60,927 nt of DNA from an uncultured Thomasclavelia sp. (GTDB lineage Bacteria > Bacillota_I > Bacilli_A > Erysipelotrichales > Coprobacillaceae), in the NCBI RefSeq assembly GCF_944324745.1, contig NZ_CALUXO010000080.1, forward strand, positions 1-60,927, written 5' to 3'. The notes under the pieces are model-generated. The model did not search any database. It had not been told where the DNA came from and saw nothing but the letters and a program-made list of their open reading frames with translations. Positions 26,782 to 36,374 of the stretch are shown piece by piece. Each line of letters begins with the position of its first letter. Positions within the stretch are counted from its first letter, which is position 1. Both the position numbers and the translations under genes were made by a program.

Positions 26782-29700
26782 ATGGCTAGATCAATTTTAG
26801 ATAAGAATGCTCGCTATCATATTCGTTTGATTGCCGGAAATAATGATAATGTCTTTATTTGTGATGATTTAGTAAGTCGTAATTTTGATGAATATCTGCA
26901 TTACCACTTACAAAAAAAGGGGTATGAAAAAATTATCTTTTTCGATGGGGCTGGAAATTTAGGAGAATATTATTTAGATGAACATAGCGCTAGTCTAGTA
27001 CGACCTCAAGCTGCTAAAAAGAAAAAAAGAAAAAGAAGAAGTCTTTTAGATGACGATGATGAAGAAGTAATTGAAGAAAAAGAAGCAGAAAACACTGATA
27101 TCCGATTAAAATATCCGGAAATTACTACTAGTGAGTTTTTTGATACTTATAAAAAACAAATTAATGATCGGGAACATAAAACAGCTGTGGTTTTTTCAAA
27201 TGTTGTTAATTACACTAATTCACCAGCTGATGCTTTTGATCGCTATTATGATTTATTACAACAGGGAAAAGATTATGATGACGAGAATTTAACTATTTTT
27301 GTAGCTAAGGAACAAAGCATCAATACTATTTTAACAGAATTTAAAAACCCAAATAATAATTATTTTTTCGATTTATTCAAAGATAATTTAAATCATGAAG
27401 TCGGATCACCAGATACTTTAGAAATTCAATTGTTTTTAAGAAAATTAAAAATCACAGGTATCGAAACTACTAATGGTAAACGAAAGATTGATTTTGATGA
27501 AGATAATATTGATATGATTGCGGAAATTATCAGAATGGCAATGTTAGATAAAATAAGGGATGAAAATCTAGATGAGATCAAAAATAGCTATTCTAATGCC
27601 GGCAGCCAGGAAAATCCGCATGTTTGTTTAAAATACCTATCTATGGGTGAAATTTTTTCTAAGTTTGAAGAATATCTAACCAAGACAGATGAAACTATAA
27701 CATATATAGATGAACCAACAATAAAAGATATTTTTAATTATCATGAAGAACTAGAAGAAGATCCTTATGATGTATTAATGAATACTAAGGGATGGGAAAG
27801 TGTTGCAGCAGTAATAGATAAAGAATTGAAAAATTTTGCCAAAGAAAGTCAAAAGAAAAAGTTTGAAGTAGCTGATGCTAAAAATAGACTAGAAATCAGC
27901 GATGCTAAAAAATCTTATCAATGTCCTAATTATATGATTATCGGTAATCCTGGGGTTGGAAAAACAACAGTCGCTAAATTAATTGGACGAATTTTTAAAG
28001 ATCGTGGCATTTTAAAAAACGGAAATGTTATTTTAGTAAATTCCTCAGCTTTAATTGGTGAATACGTTGGACAAACGCCAAGTAAAACTAATCGAGTAAT
28101 TGACAGTGCTCGTGGTGGTGTTTTAATCATTGATGAAGCTTATTCTTTATATGCCGACCCTAATCGAAGCAATGAAGACAATAGTGGTGCTTATCGTCAA
28201 GAGGCTATTGATACTATTGTTGCCAGGGCTTTAGATCATGATGTTTGTATTATTCTAGCTGGCTATCAAAAAACTAGAAAATTATATGAAATGAACGAAG
28301 GTTTACCACGTCGTTTTACTGAAATTGTAATTGATGATTATCCAAGTGATTTATTAGAAGATATTTTTTATAAACTATGTGAAAAGAACCAGATTAAAGT
28401 AAATGAAGCAATTGATACGACCAGGTTTTTTAAAAATCTGAAAAAATTTTCACCGAAAAGATCATTTGGTAATGCCGGTACCGTTAACAATGTTTTTGAT
28501 AATGTTGTTAAAAATATGAATGATCGTAATCATTACACCAATGAATTAATTATGGAAGATTTTAAAGATTATCAGCGCTATTTTATTGATGTTGGAAGTC
28601 GTAAAATAGTTGATCAAATTTTTGCGGAAATTGATCAAAATTATGTTGGAATGAGTAATTTAAAAGAATTTATTGAAGAATTGAGATTTGATGTTTTAAG
28701 AGAAAAAGATGCTGAATCCAAAGGTATTGCGGTCAATAAAACTAAACGTAATATTTTATTAATCGGAAATCCGGGTACCGGTAAAACAACTACAGCTAAA
28801 TTATTAGCTAGATTCTTTTTTGAAATGGGTGTTTTAGCTTCTGAAACGATGATCAGTTTAAAAGCTAATGCCACTTCTTCACGTGAGTTAGCAATTCAAA
28901 TTGAAGAAGCCAATGATAAAGGAGCATTGTTATTTATTGATGAAGCTAATTATTATTGTAATATTGGTAATGCTGGGAAAGAAATGATCTCGCCAATTTT
29001 AAATCCGTCTGAAGATTTTGAAAATTATCCGGATTTACGAATTGTAATGGCTATCTATCCTGAAAATAAAGGAAAGTTTTATGATTTAGATAGTGGGATT
29101 GAAAGAAGATTTAGGGAGTTTACTTTACATAACTATACAGCTGATGAGTTGTATCAAATTTTTGAAATCTTAAGAAAAAAAGAGCAATTAGTTTTTGCAA
29201 CCGAAACTAATGAATTTGGTTATAGTTTAAATGATTATCTTAAAGGTTATTTTATTTATCAAGAAAGAACTGGTAATGTTGATCGTAAAAACGCCAGTCT
29301 AGCAGTAGATTTAGTTTCGCAACTTACAAATAATTATTATAAAAGAAAAGATAATGATGAAAATAGTGAAAACTTGATAACTTTAGCCGATTTTCCATCG
29401 TTATATCTAAAATCAGTTACTAATATTTTACATAACTTAAATAATCCTGATTATGCGCTTAAAGAAGTCTATGATATCTTAGATAATTATGAAGGATTTG
29501 ATAATGTCAAAAAACATTTTGAAGATATTAAAACTAAAATTGATATTAATCATGAAAACCAAAAACGGGGTATCAAGTCAATGCGGATGAACCGGCATCT
29601 TTTATTTGTTGGAAATGCCGGAACTGGGAAAAGTACGATGTTAAAACTGGCAGCTAAATTTTTAACTAACTTAGGAGTTTTATCTTCAGAAAACCCAATT

Positions 29701-30270
29701 TATTTTGATGCTAAGCAGACGGCCAATATTGAAAGTGATGGTGAAAGTAGCTTTATTAAAAAGCTTAAAGAAGCTAATCGAACCGGTAGATTACTATGTA
29801 TTGATGAAGGTAATTTCTTTGTTGAAACAACAGCAGGTTCGTTGATGATGCATGATTTTATTCAGGCGGCTGAAGATCAAGAGCAGTTCCCTAATCTAAT
29901 TGTGGCAATTTGTATTTATCCTAGAAACAAAACTAGATTTTTGAATTTGGATGATGGAATGGAGCGTCGTTTTGAAATCATTGAATTGCATAATTATAGT
30001 GGTCAAGAGTTATATCATATTTTTGAAAAGATAGCTAAAAATAATCAAATTGAAATTGCCGTTGATGTTCAAGATGAATTATTAAATATGTTCAATGATT
30101 TAGTTAGCAGTGGGAAAGCTCAAAATTATAATGCCTCATTACCACAAAAAGTTTTTGAAGCTTTACGGATCATTAATCATCGTCGCGGTAAAGAAACTAA
30201 TCAGGACCAGTTTACTTTTATTAAAGAAGATATTGCTTTATATAAACAAGAAGAATTAAAGAAAATTTAA
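26782..30270 (+). CDS. Triple AAA+ ATPase of the CbbX/CfxQ type
   Basis: ATG 26782 follows AAGGGAGG. The 1162-residue chain has an N-terminal region (~1-330, with a Lys/Arg stretch at about 75-90 followed by an acidic run) and three AAA+ modules of the CbbX/Clp-like class. Module 1: Walker A GNPGVGKT (388-395), Walker B VLIIDEAYSLY, Arg finger GLPRRF. Module 2: GNPGTGKT (662-669), LLFIDEANYY, GIERRF. Module 3: GNAGTGKS (944-951), LLCIDEGNFF, GMERRF. All three keep the key residues, so all could hydrolyse ATP. CbbX relatives remodel protein complexes by pulling on polypeptides. Three fused active copies are unusual. It probably unfolds or disassembles a partner of the operon. Confidence 0.85.
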   Translation: MARSILDKNARYHIRLIAGNNDNVFICDDLVSRNFDEYLHYHLQKKGYEKIIFFDGAGNLGEYYLDEHSASLVRPQAAKKKKRKRRSLLDDDDEEVIEEKEAENTDIRLKYPEITTSEFFDTYKKQINDREHKTAVVFSNVVNYTNSPADAFDRYYDLLQQGKDYDDENLTIFVAKEQSINTILTEFKNPNNNYFFDLFKDNLNHEVGSPDTLEIQLFLRKLKITGIETTNGKRKIDFDEDNIDMIAEIIRMAMLDKIRDENLDEIKNSYSNAGSQENPHVCLKYLSMGEIFSKFEEYLTKTDETITYIDEPTIKDIFNYHEELEEDPYDVLMNTKGWESVAAVIDKELKNFAKESQKKKFEVADAKNRLEISDAKKSYQCPNYMIIGNPGVGKTTVAKLIGRIFKDRGILKNGNVILVNSSALIGEYVGQTPSKTNRVIDSARGGVLIIDEAYSLYADPNRSNEDNSGAYRQEAIDTIVARALDHDVCIILAGYQKTRKLYEMNEGLPRRFTEIVIDDYPSDLLEDIFYKLCEKNQIKVNEAIDTTRFFKNLKKFSPKRSFGNAGTVNNVFDNVVKNMNDRNHYTNELIMEDFKDYQRYFIDVGSRKIVDQIFAEIDQNYVGMSNLKEFIEELRFDVLREKDAESKGIAVNKTKRNILLIGNPGTGKTTTAKLLARFFFEMGVLASETMISLKANATSSRELAIQIEEANDKGALLFIDEANYYCNIGNAGKEMISPILNPSEDFENYPDLRIVMAIYPENKGKFYDLDSGIERRFREFTLHNYTADELYQIFEILRKKEQLVFATETNEFGYSLNDYLKGYFIYQERTGNVDRKNASLAVDLVSQLTNNYYKRKDNDENSENLITLADFPSLYLKSVTNILHNLNNPDYALKEVYDILDNYEGFDNVKKHFEDIKTKIDINHENQKRGIKSMRMNRHLLFVGNAGTGKSTMLKLAAKFLTNLGVLSSENPIYFDAKQTANIESDGESSFIKKLKEANRTGRLLCIDEGNFFVETTAGSLMMHDFIQAAEDQEQFPNLIVAICIYPRNKTRFLNLDDGMERRFEIIELHNYSGQELYHIFEKIAKNNQIEIAVDVQDELLNMFNDLVSSGKAQNYNASLPQKVFEALRIINHRRGKETNQDQFTFIKEDIALYKQEELKKI

Positions 30271-30281
30271 GAGATTTAAAA

Positions 30282-31649
30282 ATGATACGATTAGAAACTT
30301 ATTTAAATGAATTTAAAGAACAATATCTTTCTTCAAAAGAAAACCAATTAATTGTTATTTCTGGTCCAAAACAAAGTGGAAAAACAACTTTATCAATGAT
30401 GATAATTGATTACTTAAATCAAAATAATTCATTAACGGTAGTTAAGGCTACTATTAATGAAATCAAAGAAAATCTAACAGGTTTAAAAACCGAAAATATT
30501 TATTTAGTTGAACATCGTGAAAAACTTGCGCTTGATGATTTAAATATCATCACTGCTTATTGTAAAGAACATCAGGTAATTGTCATTATTAATACGTATA
30601 CAAATATTATAGATGATAGTGTTATAAGTATTAATTTAAAGAATATGAATGAAACTGACTTAAAACAAATATTTATGGAGTTATTGGCTGATAATAACGA
30701 AATGATTGATGAGCAAACATTAGATTATGTAAACAAGTATATAATGCTGGTCTATCATCAAGAAGATGTTACTGGTAGCATCATTGAAGAATTATTTAAA
30801 AAAATGCAAATAAAACGAATGGATAAGCAAAAAAATATTTTTGATGTAACTTGTCTACCAATAGAAGTTAAAGAAAAAGTGGATAGTTATCTTGAAAAAG
30901 AACGTAATAAATCTCAATTATTAAAACAAGTCTTAAAGGAAGTTAGCACAATGGTCAGAAATGAGCCATTACAAGAATATTTAGATAGCTTTTTGTTAAG
31001 AAAAAAAATTTCTCAGGAAATGAAACAACATAATTTAAATGATGGGATCGATCCAATTTTAGTGATTGCTGGTAATGTGTGCAGTGGTAGAAAAGAAGCA
31101 ATTAATATTATTGCCAAGGTGTATTATGCCATTAATTTGATTTTTGATGAGGATTTTATTAAAGCTGATTATCAGCATCTTGAAAGTGATTGTTATCGTG
31201 GCTATACTCTAAATAAATTAGTCGTTTTAGATTGCTCAAATATTATTGTTGATAATAAAATTATACAAATACTATTAAAATATTACGAGCGTGGATTAAA
31301 AATAATCTTAAAAATGACACCTGAAAGATTAGTCACCTGGTCAAGTTTTGATGCTGGTTTCACTAGACGATGCAAGATCATTAATTTGCCAGATTACGAT
31401 AGTAAACAGTTATATCAGGTATTTGAAAAAATTTGTAATCAAAATCGAATTATTATTTCATCAAATGCTGGAGCAGCAATTCAAACAATTTTTGCCTTAG
31501 ATGAAAAAGAAGACAAAATTAAAGAGGGTAATGAATTAATCGCTCGAAACTGGTTTGAAAAAATCAATTTACAACGGTATCGACGCAATAATATTCCATA
31601 TTATGAAATTTTATTGGAAGATGTCTTAAAGGCGATCAAAACAATGTAA
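30282..31649 (+). CDS. Two-domain AAA protein, second site degenerate
   Basis: 455 residues. Domain 1 has an intact P-loop ISGPKQSGKTT at residues ~22-32 but its later motifs are weak. Domain 2 has GNVCSGRKEA where Gly-Lys-Thr is expected, so nucleotide binding is doubtful, yet it keeps an arginine-finger-like region (AGFTRRCKIINL) and a D-S-K-Q-L-Y-Q-V-F helix that matches the triple-AAA neighbour (G-Q-E-L-Y-H-I-F). It therefore looks like a decayed relative of that protein and may cap or regulate its ring. The ribosome binding site is weak, consistent with coupling 12 nt after the larger gene. Confidence 0.7.
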   Translation: MIRLETYLNEFKEQYLSSKENQLIVISGPKQSGKTTLSMMIIDYLNQNNSLTVVKATINEIKENLTGLKTENIYLVEHREKLALDDLNIITAYCKEHQVIVIINTYTNIIDDSVISINLKNMNETDLKQIFMELLADNNEMIDEQTLDYVNKYIMLVYHQEDVTGSIIEELFKKMQIKRMDKQKNIFDVTCLPIEVKEKVDSYLEKERNKSQLLKQVLKEVSTMVRNEPLQEYLDSFLLRKKISQEMKQHNLNDGIDPILVIAGNVCSGRKEAINIIAKVYYAINLIFDEDFIKADYQHLESDCYRGYTLNKLVVLDCSNIIVDNKIIQILLKYYERGLKIILKMTPERLVTWSSFDAGFTRRCKIINLPDYDSKQLYQVFEKICNQNRIIISSNAGAAIQTIFALDEKEDKIKEGNELIARNWFEKINLQRYRRNNIPYYEILLEDVLKAIKTM

Positions 31650-31666
31650 TTAATGGAGGAGAAAAG

Positions 31667-32686
31667 ATGTTTAAAGCAGGATATAAGTTTTTTAAAACAA
31701 GATTGAAAGATAGAACAGAAAAAGATTTCTATGACCAGGTTTATGATGCTTTAACAGCCTATATTCCTTATATTACTTTCGATTATCATATTATCTCTGC
31801 CAAGCGTGCCAAAGAAATAATTAGATATGTTTATGAAGATAATCCCAGTTTTTTCTACTTTTCTCCTTATAGAATTACTTATCGAGCTGGTAATCCGGCC
31901 GCTATTAATTTTAATTATCTCTATGATAGAAAAACTAGTGAAGAACATGAATATCAAATTAAAAAAATAATCATGAATTTTTTTGATCAATATCAAGTTT
32001 TAAAATTACCTAAATATAATCGAATTCAAATCTTTCATAATTTAATTTCTAGCATCTGCACCTATGATCCCGAGGTATCCAGCGGTGGTGATGGAGTAAA
32101 CGAAGATTATAATATTATCGGTGTTTTTAAAGGTAAAATGGCTGTCTGTTATGGTTTTTCTCAAGTATTTAAGCTGTTATGTGATTATGGTGGTATCAGC
32201 TGTTTGATTGCAACTGGACGTTGTTATGGAATGACTAATGGTTTACATGCCTGGAATATGGTTGAATATGATGGAGATTTTTATCATATTGATGCAACCT
32301 GGGATTTAAGTAAGGATAAAAATAAAGGCTTACTAGGGGCTTATACATATTTTATGGTTGATGATGATTGGATGAAAAAATCGCGGGAATTAAATATTTA
32401 TGATGTTTTCCCTAAAAGTTGTGGATTGCAGTATACTTTTTTTGGATACAATGGCTATATGATTACTAACTACCATCAATTATCAGATTATATTTATCAG
32501 CGATTGAAAGAATATCCTAAAGAGGTAATTGTTTATATTGAAGATCATCAGCTTAGTTATGATATCTTAAATACTGCTTATTTAAATGCAATCAATAGAC
32601 TTGATATTAAAGATAAACTTATCAAAGAAAAAGTTTATTATGATATTGATGTCAAATATGGAATTGCTCGAATTATTATTGAATAA
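31667..32686 (+). CDS. Transglutaminase-like cysteine enzyme (copy 1)
   Basis: 339 residues with a transglutaminase-core papain-like fold. The triad is Cys161 in AVCYGFS, His194 in LHAWN and Asp209 in HIDATWDL. Such cytosolic bacterial proteins act as proteases, amidases or cross-linkers. No signal peptide. The N-terminal ~120 residues (with the YVYEDNPSFFYFSPY segment) are shared with the next gene. AGGAGG-like site 6-10 nt ahead of ATG 31667. It sits between the AAA+ genes and the kinase, so its activity or substrate supply may be controlled by those. Substrate unknown. Confidence 0.8.
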   Translation: MFKAGYKFFKTRLKDRTEKDFYDQVYDALTAYIPYITFDYHIISAKRAKEIIRYVYEDNPSFFYFSPYRITYRAGNPAAINFNYLYDRKTSEEHEYQIKKIIMNFFDQYQVLKLPKYNRIQIFHNLISSICTYDPEVSSGGDGVNEDYNIIGVFKGKMAVCYGFSQVFKLLCDYGGISCLIATGRCYGMTNGLHAWNMVEYDGDFYHIDATWDLSKDKNKGLLGAYTYFMVDDDWMKKSRELNIYDVFPKSCGLQYTFFGYNGYMITNYHQLSDYIYQRLKEYPKEVIVYIEDHQLSYDILNTAYLNAINRLDIKDKLIKEKVYYDIDVKYGIARIIIE

Positions 32687-32700
32687 ATAAGAGGTTAGAT

Positions 32701-33699
32701 ATGTTTAAAGAGGGATATAAGTTTTTTGAACAAAGTTTGAAAAATGAAGAGTTAACATTTTATCAGCGATGTTATAGGGCAATCAAAAATCGTCAGATGT
32801 CAATTATAGTTGATTTTAAGCAAATCAATATTAATCGAGCAAGGGAAATTATTAAATATGTTTATGAAGATAATCCTAGTTTTTTCTATTTATCACCGTA
32901 TAAATTAAGTTACAATGATAATGGCTGCATTTATTTTAATTATATTTATGATAAAACAACAACTATAAATTATGAAAATCAGATCAAAAAAATATTGATG
33001 CATTTTTTTGATGATTATCAAATTTTAAAATTACCTAAGTACAATCAGATATTAATCTTTCATAATTGTATTTCTAGTCTAGCCAATTATGATCAGATAG
33101 TATCTTCAGGTGGTAGTGGTGTTGATGAAGATTATAATATTATTGGTTTTTTTCAAGGAAAAGTAGCGGTCTGTTACGGCTTTTCTTTAGTATTTAAATT
33201 ACTTTGTGATTATAGTGGAATCAATTGTTTAGTTATTAGAGGAAAAACTAAAGGAAATCACGCCTGGAATATGGTTGAGTACAACGGGAAGTTTTATCAT
33301 ATTGATACTACTTGGGATTTACTTGAAGATAACAATAATGTAGGCATTTACAAATTTTTTATGGTCGATGATTTATGGATCAAAAAATCACGAACAATCA
33401 ACGCTATTGGCAATTATCCTAAAAGCTACGGTTTGCAATATACATATTATGTAAAAAATAAGTATATGGTCAATGATATTAATAATTTAAGTCAATATTT
33501 TTACGAACGTTTGAAGGAATATCCTAATGAAATCTTTGCTTATGTCACCGATAAACGTCTTAGCTGGGAAGTTATTAATCGTAGTTATAGAGAAGCCAGT
33601 GATAAATTTAGACAGTTAAATAATCATAATTTCAAAAGTAAATGTGACAAATATTGGAACAGCAAATACGGAATTGTCAGAATTATTTTAGGAGGGTAA
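32701..33699 (+). CDS. Transglutaminase-like cysteine enzyme (copy 2)
   Basis: 332 residues, clearly a tandem paralogue of the preceding gene: the same N-terminal motif (YVYEDNPSFFYLSPY), the SSGGSGVDEDYNIIGFF stretch and the triad Cys158 (VCYGFS), His187 (NHAWN), Asp202 (HIDTTWDL). All catalytic residues are kept, so both copies should be active. The sequences have drifted across the whole length, so the duplication is old and the two may have different substrates or form a heterodimer. Confidence 0.8.
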   Translation: MFKEGYKFFEQSLKNEELTFYQRCYRAIKNRQMSIIVDFKQININRAREIIKYVYEDNPSFFYLSPYKLSYNDNGCIYFNYIYDKTTTINYENQIKKILMHFFDDYQILKLPKYNQILIFHNCISSLANYDQIVSSGGSGVDEDYNIIGFFQGKVAVCYGFSLVFKLLCDYSGINCLVIRGKTKGNHAWNMVEYNGKFYHIDTTWDLLEDNNNVGIYKFFMVDDLWIKKSRTINAIGNYPKSYGLQYTYYVKNKYMVNDINNLSQYFYERLKEYPNEIFAYVTDKRLSWEVINRSYREASDKFRQLNNHNFKSKCDKYWNSKYGIVRIILGG

Positions 33700-33701
33700 A
33701 A

Positions 33702-34904
33702 ATGGGAACATTAAATTATTTAGAAAAAGTACCACTGCAATCTGGTGGTGAGTGTGAAATTATTGATTATGTAAGTGAAGGTGGGCAGGGATATATTTAT
33801 GCCACAACTAATCGAAAAATGTTGAAGTGGTATAAAGAAGACTTCAAAAGTAGTCAAATAAAAAAGAATATTAAACAATTAGCAAGTGTTAAGTCCCCGT
33901 ACCCTAATCTTACTTGGCCCTTAATGATGACTCAAGATTATAAAGGTAGCTTTGGTTATATAATGAATCGGATTCCCAGTGGCTATGTACCACTAAATTA
34001 CTTTATTTTTGATGATAAATATAATTTAAATGTTGAAGAAATATTACAGGTTGGTTATGCCATAGCGGCTAGTTTTAATGCAATTCATAAACAAGGCTAT
34101 GTTTATCAAGATATTAATCCTGGTGGTATTTTTATTAATAAGCAATTAAAAAGTGTAATTATTTGTGATTTGGATAATTGCAATAAAGAAGGCGAGGAGT
34201 TTGTTGTAGGAACACCGATGTATATGGCACCTGAGCTGGTAACCAAGATGTCTAATGTCAACATAGATACGGATTATTATTCTTTAGCAGTTGTTTTATT
34301 TAGATTGTTTTATATTAATCACCCTCTAGAAGGGGAAAAGACCTGGTCAAAACCATTAGATGCTCAAGATGAAATTGAATATTTTGGCAAAAATCCAGTA
34401 TTTGTTTGTGATCCAATTAATCACTCTAATGGATTCTATCGGGATTGTACATTAGCCCTTGAAAAGCGGTGGCGTTGGTTTCCACCGATATTAAAAGACA
34501 CTTTTACTAAAGCGTTTACAACCGGTTTGAAAAATCCGAAACGAAGAATTGATGATGAAAAGTGGATGGAAGTAATTAAACAAAGCTATGATTGTTTTGT
34601 TAAAAAGAAATTTGATATGCAAATTAAAGAAGGATTCTTTTCACTAGAAACAATTAGCTATTTAAAAATCAATATTAATGGTCAAAAGACTTTGATTAGT
34701 GATTATAAAAAAATTTATGGTTATATTTTTGATCGTAATGAAATATTTACAACAGTTTTGTTTGAAAGTCATGAAAATAATGTAATTACTATCTGTAATG
34801 ATGAAGTAATTATTAATAATAGAAGAATGCAGAAAGGAGATAAACTAACTCTTAGGCGTGGTGATATCATTGAATATCATCAAATCAAAGGGATAGTTGA
34901 ATAG
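33702..34904 (+). CDS. Ser/Thr protein kinase of the TerY-P type
   Basis: ATG 33702 follows GGAGGG; an earlier in-frame ATG at 33654 lies inside the previous gene. Kinase features over residues ~15-290: glycine loop SEGGQGYIY, ATP Lys42 in MLKWY, catalytic loop YQDINPGG (Asp137, HRD changed to YQD, with Gly for the usual Asn), metal-binding Asp156 in CDLDN (in place of DFG), and GTPMYMAPE. The last ~90 residues are a strand-rich FHA-like region. Kinases with YQDIN loops are typical of the TerY kinase-phosphatase triads described in tellurite-resistance-type loci. The vWA protein and PP2C follow immediately. Confidence 0.85.
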   Translation: MGTLNYLEKVPLQSGGECEIIDYVSEGGQGYIYATTNRKMLKWYKEDFKSSQIKKNIKQLASVKSPYPNLTWPLMMTQDYKGSFGYIMNRIPSGYVPLNYFIFDDKYNLNVEEILQVGYAIAASFNAIHKQGYVYQDINPGGIFINKQLKSVIICDLDNCNKEGEEFVVGTPMYMAPELVTKMSNVNIDTDYYSLAVVLFRLFYINHPLEGEKTWSKPLDAQDEIEYFGKNPVFVCDPINHSNGFYRDCTLALEKRWRWFPPILKDTFTKAFTTGLKNPKRRIDDEKWMEVIKQSYDCFVKKKFDMQIKEGFFSLETISYLKININGQKTLISDYKKIYGYIFDRNEIFTTVLFESHENNVITICNDEVIINNRRMQKGDKLTLRRGDIIEYHQIKGIVE

Positions 34905-34908
34905 AAAA

Positions 34909-35649
34909 ATGGATGATAAATTTATCGATAATAATGATTTTATTAATAGTGCTAAGAAAAAAAGAATGTTGTTTATTTTAGTAGTGGATACATCAGCTTC
35001 AATGAAAAATAAAATTGAAATTGTCAATGATGCTATGAAAAGAAATATTACTAAAATGAAAGAACTTGATTTATCACATAATATTGCTAAGGTGGCAATC
35101 ACTATTTTAGAATTTGATAAAGATGTTCGCTGGATTCCTGAAAAACCACAAGAAATCAACAATTTTAATTTTATTGATATTGAGTGTAGTAATACCGGAC
35201 AAAGTAATTACAGCAAATTATACCAATCTTTAAATAATAAATTAAATAAAGAAGATTTATTAGAAAATGCCAGTGATTATCATCCAATAATCTTATTGAT
35301 CAGTGATGGTAAGCCAACCGATGAGTACGAAGACTATCTAAGTGAATGTGAAGAAAATGAATGGTTTCATCGGGCTACTAGAATTGCTTTGCCAATCATT
35401 ACCGAAAAAAACATGAACGAAGAGGAATATCGTGACTCAATTGATTATGAGTGTATTATGGATTTTACTGGTCAAAAAGAAGAAATGATTTTTATGATTT
35501 CTAATTTGGATAAATTAGCGGATATATTAGATATTGTTACTATTACAACAATTAAACATGAAAATAAAGAAAATGAAAATGATGATGATTTGAATTTGGA
35601 CGATCCATTTAATGATATAAGAAATAAAATTCTCAAAATTGAAATATGA
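34909..35649 (+). CDS. TerY-like von Willebrand factor A protein
   Basis: About 246 residues. The MIDAS metal site is present: D27-T-S-A-S31 after a hydrophobic strand (FILVVDTSAS), and ISDGKPTDEY near residue 130 supplying the later Asp/Thr. vWA domains bind a protein partner through the bound metal; in TerY-P triads this is the adaptor between kinase and phosphatase. The C-terminal tail is strongly acidic and contains DDDLNLDD. ATG 34909 lacks an ideal ribosome binding site; the TTG at 34897, overlapping the kinase gene, is an alternative. It overlaps the PP2C start (ATGA). Confidence 0.8.
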   Translation: MDDKFIDNNDFINSAKKKRMLFILVVDTSASMKNKIEIVNDAMKRNITKMKELDLSHNIAKVAITILEFDKDVRWIPEKPQEINNFNFIDIECSNTGQSNYSKLYQSLNNKLNKEDLLENASDYHPIILLISDGKPTDEYEDYLSECEENEWFHRATRIALPIITEKNMNEEEYRDSIDYECIMDFTGQKEEMIFMISNLDKLADILDIVTITTIKHENKENENDDDLNLDDPFNDIRNKILKIEI

Positions 35650-36374
35650 TGATTGATGTTTTTAGCTATCTTCACATAAAAAAGAAAAAATTACAACAAA
35701 AATTACCATGTGAAGATTATAGTATTACATATCAAGACGATGATAAAACCATTGCCATTATTAGTGATGGTCATGGAGATCGACGCTGTTTTAGAGCAAA
35801 TTATGGATCGAAGTTTGCTTGTTATGCCGCTTTAGAAATTTTAAAACCAATAAGTGATTTTTCTGATGATAATTTAAGAAATCTTTCCAATCAAATCTTA
35901 GATAGATGGCGCTACCAAGTAATGAAACACTATCATACTCAATCAAAGACAGATTATGATGACAACATTTATTTGATTTATGGAGCAACACTTTCAATTA
36001 TCATCTTAACCAATAATAAAATGATTTTAATGAATATTGGTGATAGCAAATGTATGGCTTTGTTTGAAAATAATCAGTTTGTATCTATGATAAAAAACAA
36101 ATCAATTACACCAAAATCATTAAGTGATCCTAAAATTAAAATGGATATTTATTTGGTTAGACAATTACCTAAAGCAATAATGTTTACTAGCGATGGTGGT
36201 AGTAGCTTTGAAGATGAAGGTGAATTTGTCAAAAAAGTAGAAAATTTGTATTTAACTGATCGTATTAAATTTCATAACAATATGTTAGGTTTAGTAGATT
36301 ATTTTTCTAGTGATGATGATGTTTCAATGATTTGGATTTATCGACAACCAGGGGGTGAAAATAGTGAAGGTTAA
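35646..36374 (+). CDS. PP2C-family Ser/Thr phosphatase
   Basis: 242 residues with all PP2C metal ligands in order: CED (Cys22-Glu23-Asp24), SDGHGD (Asp41), Y-G-A-T-L-S-I-I-I-L, MNIGDSK, MFTSDG and the terminal SSDDDVSMIWI. The domain fills the protein, and no signal or membrane segment is present. It should reverse phosphorylation by the kinase two genes upstream. The start overlaps the vWA stop by 4 nt and the end overlaps the next gene by 11 nt, so the three are translationally coupled. Confidence 0.9.
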   Translation: MMIDVFSYLHIKKKKLQQKLPCEDYSITYQDDDKTIAIISDGHGDRRCFRANYGSKFACYAALEILKPISDFSDDNLRNLSNQILDRWRYQVMKHYHTQSKTDYDDNIYLIYGATLSIIILTNNKMILMNIGDSKCMALFENNQFVSMIKNKSITPKSLSDPKIKMDIYLVRQLPKAIMFTSDGGSSFEDEGEFVKKVENLYLTDRIKFHNNMLGLVDYFSSDDDVSMIWIYRQPGGENSEG

